Positions 1 to 12,480 of a stretch of 64,000 bases of DNA are shown here, in pieces. The stretch lies in contig WBMV01006647.1 of assembly GCA_013396655.1 (NCBI GenBank), positions 3,443,400 through 3,507,399 of the forward strand. Reading direction: 5' to 3'. Each line of letters opens with the position of its first letter. Positions within the stretch are counted from its first letter, which is position 1. The translations under genes and the position numbers were made by a program. Source of the DNA: Campylorhamphus procurvoides (taxonomy: Eukaryota; Chordata; Aves; Passeriformes; Dendrocolaptidae). The notes under the pieces are model-generated. The model was not told where the DNA came from. It made no database searches and saw only the letters and a list, made by a program, of their open reading frames with translations.

Positions 1-609
1 AGCACTTGGCAGTGGCTTGAATCCCTGCAAAATTCACAAAGTTTTGAGTATTTCATGACATGACAAATTGTTCAGGCACCTTGCTGCCATGCCCTTCTGC
101 TGCTGTTGCCTCAAATCTTCTCTCAAGGTTTTGAGGAGGAGGAGGAGGAAAGGCTGGACAGAAATAGTGTGTTGGGAGGGGAGAGCTGTCATTCCCTCAG
201 GACTAAGACCTGTCCAGAGGAGTGTCACCACCACGGTTTACCAGCAGGTTGTTACAGCAGTCATGCATCACTGACAGAGCTGTCCCCTGCAAATATTTCC
301 TCAGACAGACAGCCCTTACTGCTGCTTGAATACTGTTCCCTTCACCCACTCTGCTTGTGTGGGCTCTCTCCCGTAGACCAAAGGGAAGGGATGTGTTGAA
401 TCAACTGTCACAGTAATAACTGTGTGTTTCACTAACCAACTTTCTATAGCTCAGTCTCTGTAGAGATATAAATATCTCCAGATTCAACCATGCTGGCAGG
501 ATCCATTAAGCCTGACATCCCTCAGAAAATAATTTACTTTCCTAGGAAATAACTGTGACATGAAATGGTTGAAAGACAAGAGGAGCGTTGCCAGTGACAC
601 ACTGCCTAC
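1..609 (-). other. THSD7B: THSD7B intron, 5' part (downstream of exon D)
   Basis: This is the donor end of the intron after exon D; its acceptor is outside the window. It holds a short GGA-type tract at 133-149 (about six GGA units). I see no gene or transposon. Small open frames on both strands across 34-400 have no family resemblance and no splice support. Confidence 0.85.
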
Positions 610-763
610 CTGTGGACACCTGCTCCACTCTCCCCAGTCAGACACTGCACACTCGCCGGGACAGTACAAGCTACACTTCTGCACTGTGTCTGGGATGTCA
701 GCCTGGTTACACAGAGCACTGGGCACAGTCTCCCCTCCATGGTCCTCTGCAGTGCTCACACAC
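610..763 (-). CDS. THSD7B: THSD7B internal exon D (end of one TSR, start of the next)
   Basis: Fourth and most downstream exon in the window, 154 bases: one base completing the Arg codon from exon C, then 51 codons ending in phase 0. The peptide begins CVSTAEDHGGETVPSALCNQ, continues ADIPDTVQKCSLYCPGECAVS and ends DWGEWSRCPQ. It therefore finishes the TSR begun in exon C and opens the next one with WGEWSRC, where WGEW is a possible C-mannosylation site. The acceptor is TCTGTTTTCTGTGCAG|G with a CTCTAAT branch-like motif near 787-793, and the donor is CAG|GTAGGC. The LCNQ, CSL-CP-EC and EWS-CPQ series is what I recall of THSD7B at this point and differs from THSD7A. The next exon, which should start with Ser/Cys of the same repeat, lies before position 1. 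Confidence 0.95.
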
Positions 764-1467
764 CTGCACAGAAAACAGACATTTTCATTAGAGTGCCACG
801 GATGTGATGGGTATCAACAAGTCTGCTCGACCCCATACAGGACACTAGACATGACAATAGCTACAAGCAGCATGGCTCATCAAAAAGCAGAATTAATCAT
901 GTTAATGCAAATCAAACCCAGCTACATGGACAACATGCTTTTGTTACTCACAGATTTCAGTAACTCCTTTAAATAAACATTTCAAACTTCATACCGAGGG
1001 ATTTTAACTTTGATCGGCTGACAGAGGAGCAAACAGAAAATGACAACCAGCAAGAATAAACCTTTGTGCTCCTGCTAGCAACATCTGAACATTTGGAAAT
1101 AACTCAGCATTTCCCCATGCCTGGGGAATGAATATTCAGTAATAATGAATGCCACTCTGGTGGCGTGCAGTGCCACTACTTGGGAAAATGTTAGCAAATC
1201 AGAATATGGAGGCACCTCAGGGAGCTTTATGTATACATGGCATTTAGGTTGAAGAATTCTAATTTAAATATCATGCCATCTTCTTGAAAAACCAAGGCTG
1301 CAACTCTGAGATGCTTTTCCTGTAAACCATTGCACATAAACACATTCATTCAAAATACACTGGCCTCAGTAACATACTCACTGTCAGATGGTCAGATATT
1401 CCAGCTTTATTCAAGTACACATCAGCTCTTTTTGATCTGGAGTACTTGAGCTTTTGTCTTCACATAC
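764..1467 (-). other. THSD7B: THSD7B short intron C-D
   Basis: A 704-bp phase-2 intron between exons C and D, bounded by GTATGTG and CTGTGCAG on the minus strand. It is very short beside the 43.6-kb and 16.3-kb introns upstream. I see no repeat or other gene in it. An open frame on the + strand at 560-976 is the antisense shadow of exon D. Confidence 0.9.
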
Positions 1468-1601
1468 CTGACTTTCCTCGTTTGTATTCCTTCTCCACAG
1501 TGGAGGGAATTTTGTTCGCTGTTGATTTTGCACGGAGACCACGGTTCTACTACCCAAGCATACTGATTGCACTGGCTGTAGCATGGGACTGCCTCGTGCA
1601 C
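1468..1601 (-). CDS. THSD7B: THSD7B internal exon C (TSP type-1 repeat, first part)
   Basis: Third exon, 134 bases: 44 full codons plus two bases (AG) of an Arg codon completed by exon D. It follows exon B's KNQ with VHEAVPCYSQCNQYAW, then WVVEPWSPCKIN, CGEGIQTRKV and the split Arg. The CYSQCNQY and EPWSxCKIN pattern agrees with my recollection of vertebrate THSD7B better than THSD7A. The acceptor follows a good pyrimidine tract (TTCTCTCTCCTGGCAG|GTG) and the donor is CAG|GTATGTG. Reading through the donor gives RYV and soon a stop, whereas splicing to exon D gives RCV, restoring the expected Cys of the repeat. This repeat type has no WxxW and no CxxS/TCG, so it is probably not C-mannosylated or O-fucosylated like exon B. 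Confidence 0.95.
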
Positions 1602-3067
1602 CTGCCAGGAGAGAGAACCAAACTGCTCAGTGGAGCCAGCCAGGTCAGCACCTCTGCAGAAACACCTCTGCCAAACCCAGGACAAGGCACACTGAAGAGA
1701 CCCTGCCTTACACTCTGTGTGCTAGGGGTGTTGTAATGGCTTTAAGTTAATTTATTCATTATTGACTTGCCAAGGGATTTTTAAGTATATAATGAAGAAT
1801 GGTATGCATGCAGCATCTTAGGAAACAGGATAAATAACAGCTATTTCCTGCAGCCAGAAGAGGAACTCCATTACAATTTCATTTGCTCTGCCTGCTGTCA
1901 CCATAATCTATCACGTCTTTCACCAGGACCGTATGTACCACATTCTTTCACGTTTCAGAAGGTACAAACTTAAAATCAGCACTCATTTACCTTTGCTTCT
2001 AATGTATCCCTATAAATCCTTTACCATAAAAGAATGAAATTTCATGTGTCCCACAAATTTCATTTTTATACATAAAAACTGCAAAAGCTTTTTTTCCCTG
2101 CAAGTGACTTATGTCTACCATATCTGCTAATCAAACACAACAGTGTATTCACCTGAACTATGGTATCTACAGAGAGAGAAAAATACAGCCAAAAGCTTGA
2201 TAAAAGGGGCCGGATATTCAGGTTGTTAAAAGCGGCATGCTGAGATACAGCACTTCAGCATATTTTTAGGTTTAAATAAATGAATGCATCAACTGTTCTA
2301 TTACAGTGATGAATAAAAGTTATTTATTTTGAATCTGGTTTGTCTGCAGAAGCTGATTTGAAGATACAGTATTCCTTGTTGTTTAGTATGAGGCATAATG
2401 TGCTGCCCTGGAAAAATACAGTGCACCTAAAATTTCTTCTTCCACATACCAGAATCTCCTCAGCCTTGCTGTTGTGGAGCCATTTAATTCTCACCATTAA
2501 AATAACTAAAAATCAATAGCCTTCCTCCTAATTATCCCACCCAAAAAATTCAGCCCCTAGTTTAATAATGTATAGCTTAACTTTAAAAATGAAAATTATG
2601 ACTATGCACGTTGTGGCCACAAGAATAAAGAAGCCTTCTTTGCAACACTTTGGAGGTGGGAAGACAAGGAGACTGAGACACCAGTCTGAGAATAAAATTG
2701 GTGTCCCATCAGAAAACCACCTTCATATCAAATAGAAGGAAGATAACTTGCAAAGGAAAACCCCTTAGGAACAGAAAATGTCAGAAACTAATTTCAGCTG
2801 TGGGTCTGCCTATATGCTGTGCATAGGTTTGGCAGAGAGAAAAGGAGATGCTGAAAAGTGCAAAACACACGAAGGAGAAAAAAAAGAAAAACAGGAAGCC
2901 AAAGATGGGACTGGTAAGGAGCAAGAACAACATGAACTAGCAAGATCACCGCGTTGTACGCTGAGGGAGGAAAGGGAGAGGAACAAATGGGACATAGACA
3001 GCAGTACAGTTAGTACCATTTTCCCTACATATTATTAAGCACAAACTATAAACCTAGATGGAAATTT
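1602..3067 (-). other. THSD7B: THSD7B large intron B-C, acceptor-proximal part
   Basis: Start (in + coordinates) of the 43,558-bp phase-0 intron spanning 1602-45159. This part is AT-rich unique-looking sequence with TAAATAAA-like stretches around 2270-2340 and a purine-rich stretch near 2835-2990. I recognise no gene or repeat. Confidence 0.75.
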
Positions 3068-3175
3068 GAGCAACCTGAACTAGTGGAAGGTGTCCCTGCC
3101 CATGATCGGGGGGTTGGAACTAGACAATCTTTAAGGCCCATTTCCAAACCACTCTATGGTTCTGTGACTCTATGA
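3068..3175 (+). mobile_element. CR1 LINE 3'-end fragment
   Basis: About 108 bases matching the 3' end of avian CR1 elements, sense on the + strand. It runs from a GAGCAACCTG-like segment through GGAAGGTGTCCCTGCCCATG, GGGGGTTGGAACTAGA and TCTTTAAGGCCC to the terminal CTCTATGGTTCTGTGACTCT. It is strongly 5'-truncated and has no coding capacity. It lies antisense to THSD7B in the large intron. Confidence 0.9.
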
Positions 3176-6100
3176 GATCCTTTCTCATGGTCTGTGCACA
3201 AACAACACAAGAGCACTACCACACCAGGGATAAACTACACTCAGTGATGATATTTGCTCCAGGATCTTTCTTGCCAGAGGGAGTGGGGTCAACCCACATG
3301 CTTTTTTGGGGCTCCCAGGGTGCATGTGGTGCTCCCAGCACCTGCTGGACCTGCACAAAGGTTTCTGAAAGATCATGGTGCTCTTCAGGCACTTGATATG
3401 ACCTGACAGTGCATTTGGTCTGACTTACAGAGGTGTCCATGGATTGCACGAGGTGCACAGAGAGGCCAAGTTTCCCAGACGGTCTGAGCAACCAGCACCA
3501 CGAGCGCTGCTAATTAGCAGTGCAGTCGGACTCATTAACACTAAGTGGTGTACACAGGAGCACACAGAGGAGGCACCCACCCTGTGTGAAGGTGTGAAAC
3601 CACCATCCTGCCCCACCAGCCTCTCACCTCCAGAGAGCCACTGGCTCCTGCACACCCCAGGGACAGCAGCAATCCCTCTCCGGGCACTGCGAAGCCTCTG
3701 TGTTCCCCACAGACATCCATCCAGGAGATGGATGGAGAGACAGGCAGTATTTATTAGTTTCCCTACTCCACAGGGGGAAGGAAAAACTGCAGCCTGCCTG
3801 TGTTGCCTGACAAAACATTCTGCTGTCCGCAGGAGACGATTAGTGAGAGGGAAACGTGTGCTTGAGGCATCAGCAGCATTTCCCTCATCACACAGGGAAG
3901 GCAAAACCAGGGAGAGCAAAGAGCCTGCTTGGAGAAAACTGGCTGCCAGGGGCAGGGATCCTGCAGCCCGGGGAGGAGGCGCCTCGCTGGGCAGTGTCAA
4001 GGATGGTAAAACTTGGTAGGTTTATTAAGAGCTGGGTGACCTGCTCCTGCTCTTCAGATTTCAGGAGGGGAAGCCGACTTTGGGAGCAGCCAGGAGGTGA
4101 CGGTGTGGTGCTGCCTCCCTCCACAGACACAGCAGGGCAGCAGGGGCAGCACAAACAGCGGCTTTGGGGATTTAAGCTTCTTTTCCTGGCTCTAATTAAT
4201 AACTCTCCCTCAGAGTTCTAGGATACTGCTGTGAGTCCTGCAGGTTCACAGCACAGCCAGCCTTTCAGCGCTCACCCTGCTGCCTGCAGCCAGGATGAGG
4301 TCGAGAGCTTGGGAATCCCACCTCATTGTCTCAGTGACCTCTGCCTGCTCTGCCTTAACACCTGTTAAACCTCAGACCTCTCCGAACCAGCAAAGCCCAC
4401 CTGTGGGCACCAGTAGAGGTTTAACATCAGGCATTTGCTGTAAATGTGTTTTGGTGCTCAAAACCTCCTGCAGTATGTAACCTGATGTGGTATCTGTGTA
4501 GGAGAAGCAGACAGGGTTGGGCAGGCATGAGATGCCACGTGATCTAAAGTGCATCTGAGGAAGCATGCGAGGTCAAAACAGAAATCCCATATGCAGTGAC
4601 ACAAATACACTTAATACGAAGTGAAACTTCAAATGTGCTCTTTCAAGAGCAGTCAGGATCACAGTAACAAAGGCATTAGTAGAGCATTCGTAGACTGCTG
4701 TCTGATTGTGTTGGACTGGTACAATTACATAGGAAGTCAGCTCTCCTCCTCTTCAGACAGACAGCCCATTCTGTGCTGGAGGAGGGAGGACACACAGCAC
4801 TGGCCACATATCCCTGCAGTACCTCAACACCTGGGCAGTCTTGCTGCTGACCTGTTCAGTACCTCCACTTTGGTCAGGATGCCCAGGTTACACTCCCCAC
4901 CAAACCCTGAAATACAACAGTTTTCCTGAGTTTCTGTGCTGACAAACAGCACATCCTGCCTCTGAATAACCTCTCCCCTCTGCCCTGTGCCAGCACTGAG
5001 CGCTGCCACCTCTGGCAATACCTCTGGGACACTGGGGACTTGTAAATAAACCACCTCACGTCATTGGCAAGCAGAGTTTTCTTCAGAACAAGTTACAACA
5101 TGCATTGGTGGCTGCTGCTAAGCTTTTAAATGGGAGCCTCAAAGAGATGCAAGATTTCCATGGGTGGAATTCTGTGGGAATGCGTTCAGGAAGCTGTGAA
5201 TATAATTTGTGTCTCCATCTTTGCATTTAAAAACCCCAGTGATGTGGCATGTGGCTCTTTCCTCCACAGGACAATGTTTTCCTCCCTTTTCTCTCTCCTG
5301 GCTTGCCATAATTTGTTTTCAGTCACCTCCAATTCCTTTTTATTTTATTTGGAAAAAGAACACAACAAACCTTAAATCCTTTCATTCTTATCTTTTGCTA
5401 TGAGCTGTGGTACTTAAAGATGGTCAGATGATGCTCTTGATTCTGCATTTTCAAAGAATTTTTGCTAGGCCTTGCTGTTCTTTGGGTGCCACCTACCAGG
5501 GCAACCTAAGTTCACTTCTCACCTCCTGGGTCCACAAGAACACCCCTGTCCCGAGCCTGGGATGGGATGTGGTGTCCTGACTCCTCAGCAACCCAGGGAC
5601 CCAAAGTGCCTGAGCATGGAGGGTTGGGATGTGCTCCCATGGATCCCTGGCTATAACACAGAGTGCGTTCAAGCTTCAATTTACACACAGTTTAGATCTC
5701 CTGGCCCACAACAATTTGGCATCCAAAATGCAGAAGTCTCTTGTCCAGCTATGCCACTTCTCTTCCTAAGCAAAGACAGCAGTTCCTTTGAAAATAAGCT
5801 GTTTGATGCTCACCCTTCCCAAACTTATGCAAACCCACTATGACAGTGCATTTACAAACCCCTTCAGACTGAGCCCCCAACACATGTATGGAGCTGTAGC
5901 ATCAAAGTCCATCTCCTGAAGGTCAGAAATGAAATGAATTCCATGTGATAGGCACAGGGTTCTGTATGGCTCAGGGGGCAGAAAGATGCTGGAAGCTGCA
6001 GACCTGTGAGGAGCTGCAGAGCTCAGTGCCCAGGGGACCAGCCCGGCTCCATCCCTTACTGCCTCAAGAAATAGACACCATCTTTTAGCAGTTTAAGAAA

Positions 6101-9100
6101 TTAACTGCCTTCCTCAATTTTTTTCACATTTACAAGCTGGGATTTGGGCTCAGTGAACCAAGGGGTGAAAAGGAGTTTTGCCACTGACTTTCACAGGACC
6201 ACTGTATCACCCTTTGTAGTCACAACTACCTTAGAATAGGACTTGAACATGTGAATCCTAAAACCAAGTTGATAGGCACAGTTCTTAAAAAAAGGACAAA
6301 AGCTACTTTTTAAGAGCTAGACTGCTGAAGCTTGCCCTAACAAAAGAAGCCATTTCCCCTTCACTCCAATGCAAACCCCAAGCCTTTGATAAAGAATACT
6401 GATGTCAACAGTTACTTCAACAAGATATACACACGTTAATCTATTTATTTTCTCTTTTAATAGCTCGTACTTACATTTTCCTGAAAAGTCTAAATATCTA
6501 ACCACCAAGGAGCTTTGGTGTGATTTATAATGTTCTCTAACTTACTTATTTAACTGTAGGACAGGAATGATAGAGATCTTGCAAGGGATGTATAGAAACA
6601 AGCACACTTGCTCAACTGCTGTGATTCATTAAAAAAAATTCTTACCTATACTTCAGGTAGCCTTTCTGATGAGCACCTAGAACAAGGTTCAATGCTTCTG
6701 AAAATCATAGTGACTTCATATTTCAGTGAACATCAAGATTTATTGTCCCTCAAGGTATATATTGACTCTGGTTTTCCCTCAGTCGATATTTTAGCTTTCA
6801 TGACAGTAAATCTTGGTGTTCACTCCAGCTAAGTCAATATCTGCTTATTATATTAGAACAACCAAACTGATCACTGTAGCAGTTGCCTGAGACCCTGAGG
6901 ACTACCCCTGTGCTATTCATTTCTAATACAAATGGGATAAATTCATTGCTAACATAAGTTCATTTCACATCGCTGCCCTTATACCAAGGTTACATTAGAC
7001 CTAATACATTGAAACAGCCAGAACCGAAGAAATAACAACATATTTTTAAACTATGGAGACCACCTTGAGTAACAGTAAAGCTGGAAAGGATATTTTTTTA
7101 GGAAAGAGAGCTGACTTGCTCTGCTTTGCAAACACACTTGCTGGTAAAATCAAGTGCAGATTTAAAAACCCTTCCTACTGAGACTGACCAGCAATTTGCT
7201 CATTTTTAATACCTTCATCACACTCACTCATGTTCCCTGCATATCCAGGCTGCAAGAGGAGGCAGCAGTGGGATGTCACAGTGCAAAAGGGACCTGCCCT
7301 CCTCTTAGGGCTTATGGCCACCACTTGGTGACATCTGGGCCACAGCCAGCACTCCCTTGCAACCGCCTGACACAAATGGATCCAGAGCATGGTGGGAAAC
7401 ACATCTCCAAAAAAGTCCATTCAGTGCAATAAGCTGCAAACTTGACTGCTGCGTTGGCTCCATCCATTTCATACAAATCTCTTTTTTGCTTGTAAGACGC
7501 CTATACGTTAACTGAATAACTTTCATAACGCTGCAATACTGCTTTTACATTCCGTTTAATCTAAACTAAATAATTTCTAACAATCAGTTTCTTTTATTTA
7601 GTTCTTTAAAACTGAATTAAAATGGAGTACTTGCTTTGTTAATTACTTAACTGCGTGTTTGATTTGGCAGATCTAAGCACGCACTTAAAAGCTTTACTGA
7701 ATTAACTGTATATCTGAAGGACAAGTACTTGCACATTAACAAACACTACATCACAGAAATTATCTCATTAAAATTTCAACATTAAATAGTTCTCTTTAAA
7801 ATAAAATTGATTTTATTTCATGCCAGTTTATATATTGATCACGATTGCCAGAAATATGCTAACCACTCACCAGTATTAAAACTGGTTGAGCAATTAATTT
7901 TCAAGCAACTTGGATTTTGCAAAGCAGCGGTTTCACTGACGAATACTTGTCTTTGGGTATTTGGATTCTGCAAACAGCCACCAAAATTAAAAAAAAAATT
8001 GCTCAAGATGACTTACAGCCCAAAAGCTGGAGCAGATCATTATGCGGTGAGACTTTTGAAATTATCGGAATTCCTGGATTTTTTATGGCTCTAGCAGATA
8101 CCTGCACAAATACTCACGAAGCAAATTCAGCACTTTTAGTTTTCATTGACACCCAAATCAAAGGAGTCTGTGGTTTTTTTCCTCCTTTGTGATGCGGAAA
8201 AAAGAAAATCAATTAGAGCTTCGCTGAGGTTCTGAAAAGGCCTCGCTGGCGTTGAACCAAGAAAACCTAGAGCTGCCCAAAACTTTGCAGCTGGCAAAGG
8301 GGTGGGATCCATTTGATTCCAATTGCAAAACAGGAGTTCTGGGTCAGGGTAGGAATTATGGCAGCACAGACAGAAAGCTGCACCAATTCCCAGTGGGAAT
8401 TCTCTGCGGGCAGTAAGGAAGCCCCTACAGAAAGAGACCCTTCACCATTACTCCACTACTTCAAAAATTGCTGGAAAGTCATTTCCTCTGAGTAGGAAGG
8501 GTGAACACACTTACAAAGGCTCAGAAGTTTCCCCTGCTCTTGATTACCTATTTATAGCCCGACTCTCAAAGCTGCTCAGCTTTAATCCCAATTTACACAT
8601 GAGAAAACTGAAGAGTTGGGAGATTGAACTGGAGGTTGGCAAGGGAGCCCTCACAGAGTGGGGCACTGAATCTGGAAATGCCCAATTCCTTGCACTAACT
8701 GGATGACATCTCAGGTTAAAATCAGACCCTGAAAAGTTCAGATAAAGGCATTTCAAGATGAAGCCATCAAAAAAAGCAGCACTGTAAAATTCTGGCTGTA
8801 AAATGAGGAAAAGAGGAGAAATTAGGAAATCAGCAGGGTATTCTTGCTATGAAGATATCTGGGTGCTCCACTTTCCCTCACCATGGCCTTTACTGTATCT
8901 AATCTTTTGCTGGACTTTACAAAATGCCCCTAGTAAATCCCTTACATTCTTCTAATGGGTAATTAAATATTCAAAGTCAGTCACTGCTTTATTTCAAATT
9001 CTTAAGTGCAATGAGTGGAAAATGCCTTGTTTAAAAAGTTAATTGAGGCGAGCTCTGTCGAACCCCAGTCATTACAGCTCACTCTGATAGAACTAACATG

Positions 9101-12100
9101 GTGCTCAGCAAGGTTTATTAATTCATATTTACGGGTGGGAAGTACTTTTATTTTCTGTGAGATTGGTGCAGGCATTAGAAACACCAAGTTGTAACATGGT
9201 AAAGCATGAGTGCTCCTTCACAAAGATTAAAATACCAAGTTGGCATCATTCAACATGAGAAAATAAGGGAGAACATGCAGTTCCTGGCCCCAAAGCTGCC
9301 TCTCTGGTTTTATTGTCACTACAGCCTCTGAGGACAGGACACAGCACAAAGTATAACCTTGCAGATATTGGGCATTTATTTCTGCCTGCAATACTCAGGC
9401 AAAACAATTTACTCTCAGACCTATACAAAAAAATGGAGGAGTTAAAGTGGGCATGGGGGATACGAGAACACAATCACAAATGGCCAGTTCCCCTGGCCCT
9501 GCTTTTTTATTTTTATTTTTTTAATTATGTTTCATCACTATCAAGGCAGTATTGAATCCAGATGAGGTATTAACAAATGTCATTTTACTAGGCTGTCAAA
9601 TATGGGGGTCTAAAGCAAGGCAGAAACTCGTTAGTGGGAGTTTTGGTGTATTTTACAGATTTCAGAAGTTGAAGGTGCTGCAGCTGCTGCTGCCTCCCTG
9701 TCACAAAGCTAGGCAGGCATAGCAAATTTAAGTAGATATAAATAAATCAATGTCCCTTGTTTCTGAAACAGCACATTTTGCTGCAGCTGAAGTTTCAGGG
9801 GTAACAAACAAATGTGCCACCTCTCTGGATGAATCTGTTATGTAGTAATAATGTTGGACCCAGTTTTGAAGAGAGGAAAGGGAAAAAAGCTGACTGATGA
9901 AGAACAACATCGAAGCCTCATTTTACTAAATGAGAACAATAAGATGAAGACAGATTGCAACACCAACCTGAGCCTTTGTAGAGGTCCATGTTAGCAGGGC
10001 ATGACAAGCAGAAAGGAAAGAAAATTATATATTCATTAGTTTAGCTGCTGTATGATAATACTGCAAAATAAAAAAAAATAAAAAAAAGAAGGAAGAAAAT
10101 CTGCTTAAAATAAAACTGCCACAATGTAAGGTTGCATTCAACTCTTCGATTTCCCCATGTTTCCAAAAAAGAAAAGAAAAAGAGAAGAATCCCTCAAGCA
10201 GAAATCAGGCTTTTCTTTGTGAGCGAATGAAAAGCACAACTATGGTGAAGAATAAAGCAGAGTTCATTCAGCTCCATCCAGCAGTCCCCTGAAGTTCATA
10301 ACTGTGTCTCACAATCAAAGTTGAGGATAATAAAAAAATGGGGAAAAAAAAATCTATGAAGCTTGACCTGAAATCTGCTAAGACATCCCAAATTACAGAC
10401 TAACAATCGTAACAGACACAAAAGGTTTCCAGACGCTTAAATCTTAATTGGGTGGCTCTGTCATTAGTAAAGCCTGCAGGTTGTGTGTTCCCACTGCTCT
10501 CCTCTCACTGGAACACCCAGCAAAGCCCCCCGAGATGTGTGCCAGGAACCATCCAGGCCTGGGGCTCCGGCACTGCCTCAGGTCCCTGCCCAGCCAGCCA
10601 GGGCTCCCAGACCAAATCATAGCCTTCCAGCAGGTCAAAAACCTGCCCCGATGGGATATGAGCAAGTAATTACTAGATCCAGGAGCCAAGTCATCTGTCA
10701 CATGAAATGAAATAAATGCCAGCACTAAACACAAACAGTCCCACAGAAGCACTTTCTTTGTGGGCATCTGGACAATAGGCAATTTAAAGAAAAGACCATC
10801 CGAGCTCCCTGCTAAGTTAAAAATGATGCCTTGGAGACAAAGCTTCAGCCCTAGTCTTTCTTTTAAGAGATTTTAAATCATTTCAAGGTCTAAAAGCTTC
10901 AAATTGATATTCTATCAGTTTATTTTCATGTCTTAAGCAGGAATGAATTAGCGCAATGAGACCAGTCAGGTTTGTCCTTACCGTAGTATGATCTTGAACT
11001 GACAATTTTTCCACACGAGATTTAAAACCAGTTAGCTGACAAGAACAATTTGATTGATAGCACTACAGACAAGAGATAGAAGAGACTGGGAAGTGTCAGG
11101 GAGTTGAAAGTTATGTTTTCTGAGGCTACACCAAAGGCTGGAAGCAGAGAGGATTGCAAACTGCTCCTTGAGGCTTCCTGCAGTCACAGCAGGAAACAGT
11201 CCGGTTTGTGTTCCTGCAAAAGCAGGAACAAAAATGCAAACCAGCTCATAACCTGATTGTTTCGTTAGGATGAGACTGTCACTCTACCCCAGCCTGCTCA
11301 GCAGCAGCTCTCATTCCTCCTCAGCAGCCAGGCAGGAGAGGATGCTCGCAGGGACAGCGGGACAGGCGCTGATGGATGAGTGATAGATCCTGTGGCTTCA
11401 GAGCTCGGAAAGATCACCCACAGCCTGATTAGGAACTGGAGCTGGGAAAATCTTCCTAGAGGAGCAAGTTGCTGCAGAAGGCAGGCTATTTGACAGCCTG
11501 TTGCACCGCCTGCTTGTGGTAGCTGCCTTACTGCCAAGACAGGCAGATGTCAGTACTGCGCTCAGACGCGGCATTAACCTGAGCGATTTTCTGCCCATAA
11601 TTACAGGTATGCAGAGCTCCCAGCAATGCTGCACAGGCCAGCCTCGGGACCAGGCAGAGGGATGCACAGACCTGAAGGCAGCTACAACCACCCTCTTGGA
11701 AATCCTGCAGTTGTTACAACCTGACAGTTTTTATTGGTATTTCTTATAGGCTGGTCCAGACAGAAAAGATTTAGGCACAAAAGAGCCGAGCTTTCTTTCC
11801 CAAACGCATCTGTTCAAGTAAAGTGCTGTGCTGCACAGAGAAACCATGCTTCTACCTGCAAGAACATCCATATTTAATAGCCTAAAAGCTCCCTTGAGCC
11901 AAAAGTTAAATTCTACCCAGCCTACTTCAAACATCAGAGTGCACATCCACTGCCCCTGAGCCAAAAGATAAGAGGGAAGTGCTTGCGAGCCACTACCTTG
12001 TGGGGCAGCTGATGTCTCAGGACTTCTGCCTATCTTTCTTCTGCCTTTCTGTTCCTTTCTTTCAGAGCAGGGAATATGTATTTTCAGTTTCCTACATTTC

Positions 12101-12390
12101 TATCACTGACCCGTAGTTTGGGGTTAAATGCTTTACATGGGCCTGTACAAATCCACGCAAATCAATGGAAAGGCTTCCACTAATTCCACTGGGTCATGCT
12201 GTGGCAAGCCAGGAATGTCTGAACATTTATAGGCACATCACTAAAACTTAGGGGGGAAAAAAGTATTGATCATGGTGAATTTTTGCTGCAGTGTGTATTT
12301 ATTTAGAATGTACATCAATACTGCCTATATATTGCTGATTAAGGAGAAGCTATATAAAACCCAAATAGATGGTTTTTTGAATAAATCTGA
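3176..12390 (-). other. THSD7B: THSD7B large intron B-C, unique-looking section
   Basis: About 9.2 kb of intron with no recognised gene or transposon. A GC-richer pocket at 3425-4150 is low in stop codons on both strands (191-codon frames at 3425-4000 minus and 3444-4019 plus), but both lack domain resemblance and splice context. AT-rich stretches lie around 6230-7170 and 7500-7900. Simple A-rich sequence lies at about 10060-10090. Confidence 0.7.
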
Positions 12391-12480
12391 CAAGGAACAC
12401 ATCCCAACCCAGAGCAGGGGGGTTGGACTAGACAATATTTAAGGTCCCTTACAACCCAAACCACTCAATAATTCTATGAA
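12391..12480 (+). mobile_element. CR1 LINE 3'-end fragment
   Basis: About 90 bases of CR1 3' terminus on the + strand: GGGGGGTTGGACTAGACAAT, then TTTAAGGTCCCTTACAACCC and AAACCACTCAATAATTCTAT. The upstream part (AGGAACACATCCCAACCC) is a diverged version of the usual GGAAGGTGTCCCTGCCC. It is short, truncated and non-coding. Confidence 0.87.

Noticed and set aside
905..912. Octamer motif ATGCAAAT in the short intron (also at 24016-24023)
   Set aside because: An 8-base motif is expected a few times by chance in 64 kb of AT-rich DNA.
560..976. 138-codon plus-strand open frame
   Set aside because: It is antisense to exon D and its intron. The conserved TSR reading is on the minus strand.
3425..4019. 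GC-richer pocket as a CpG-island promoter
   Set aside because: CpG dinucleotides are sparse there by eye, and no first exon or start is seen next to it.
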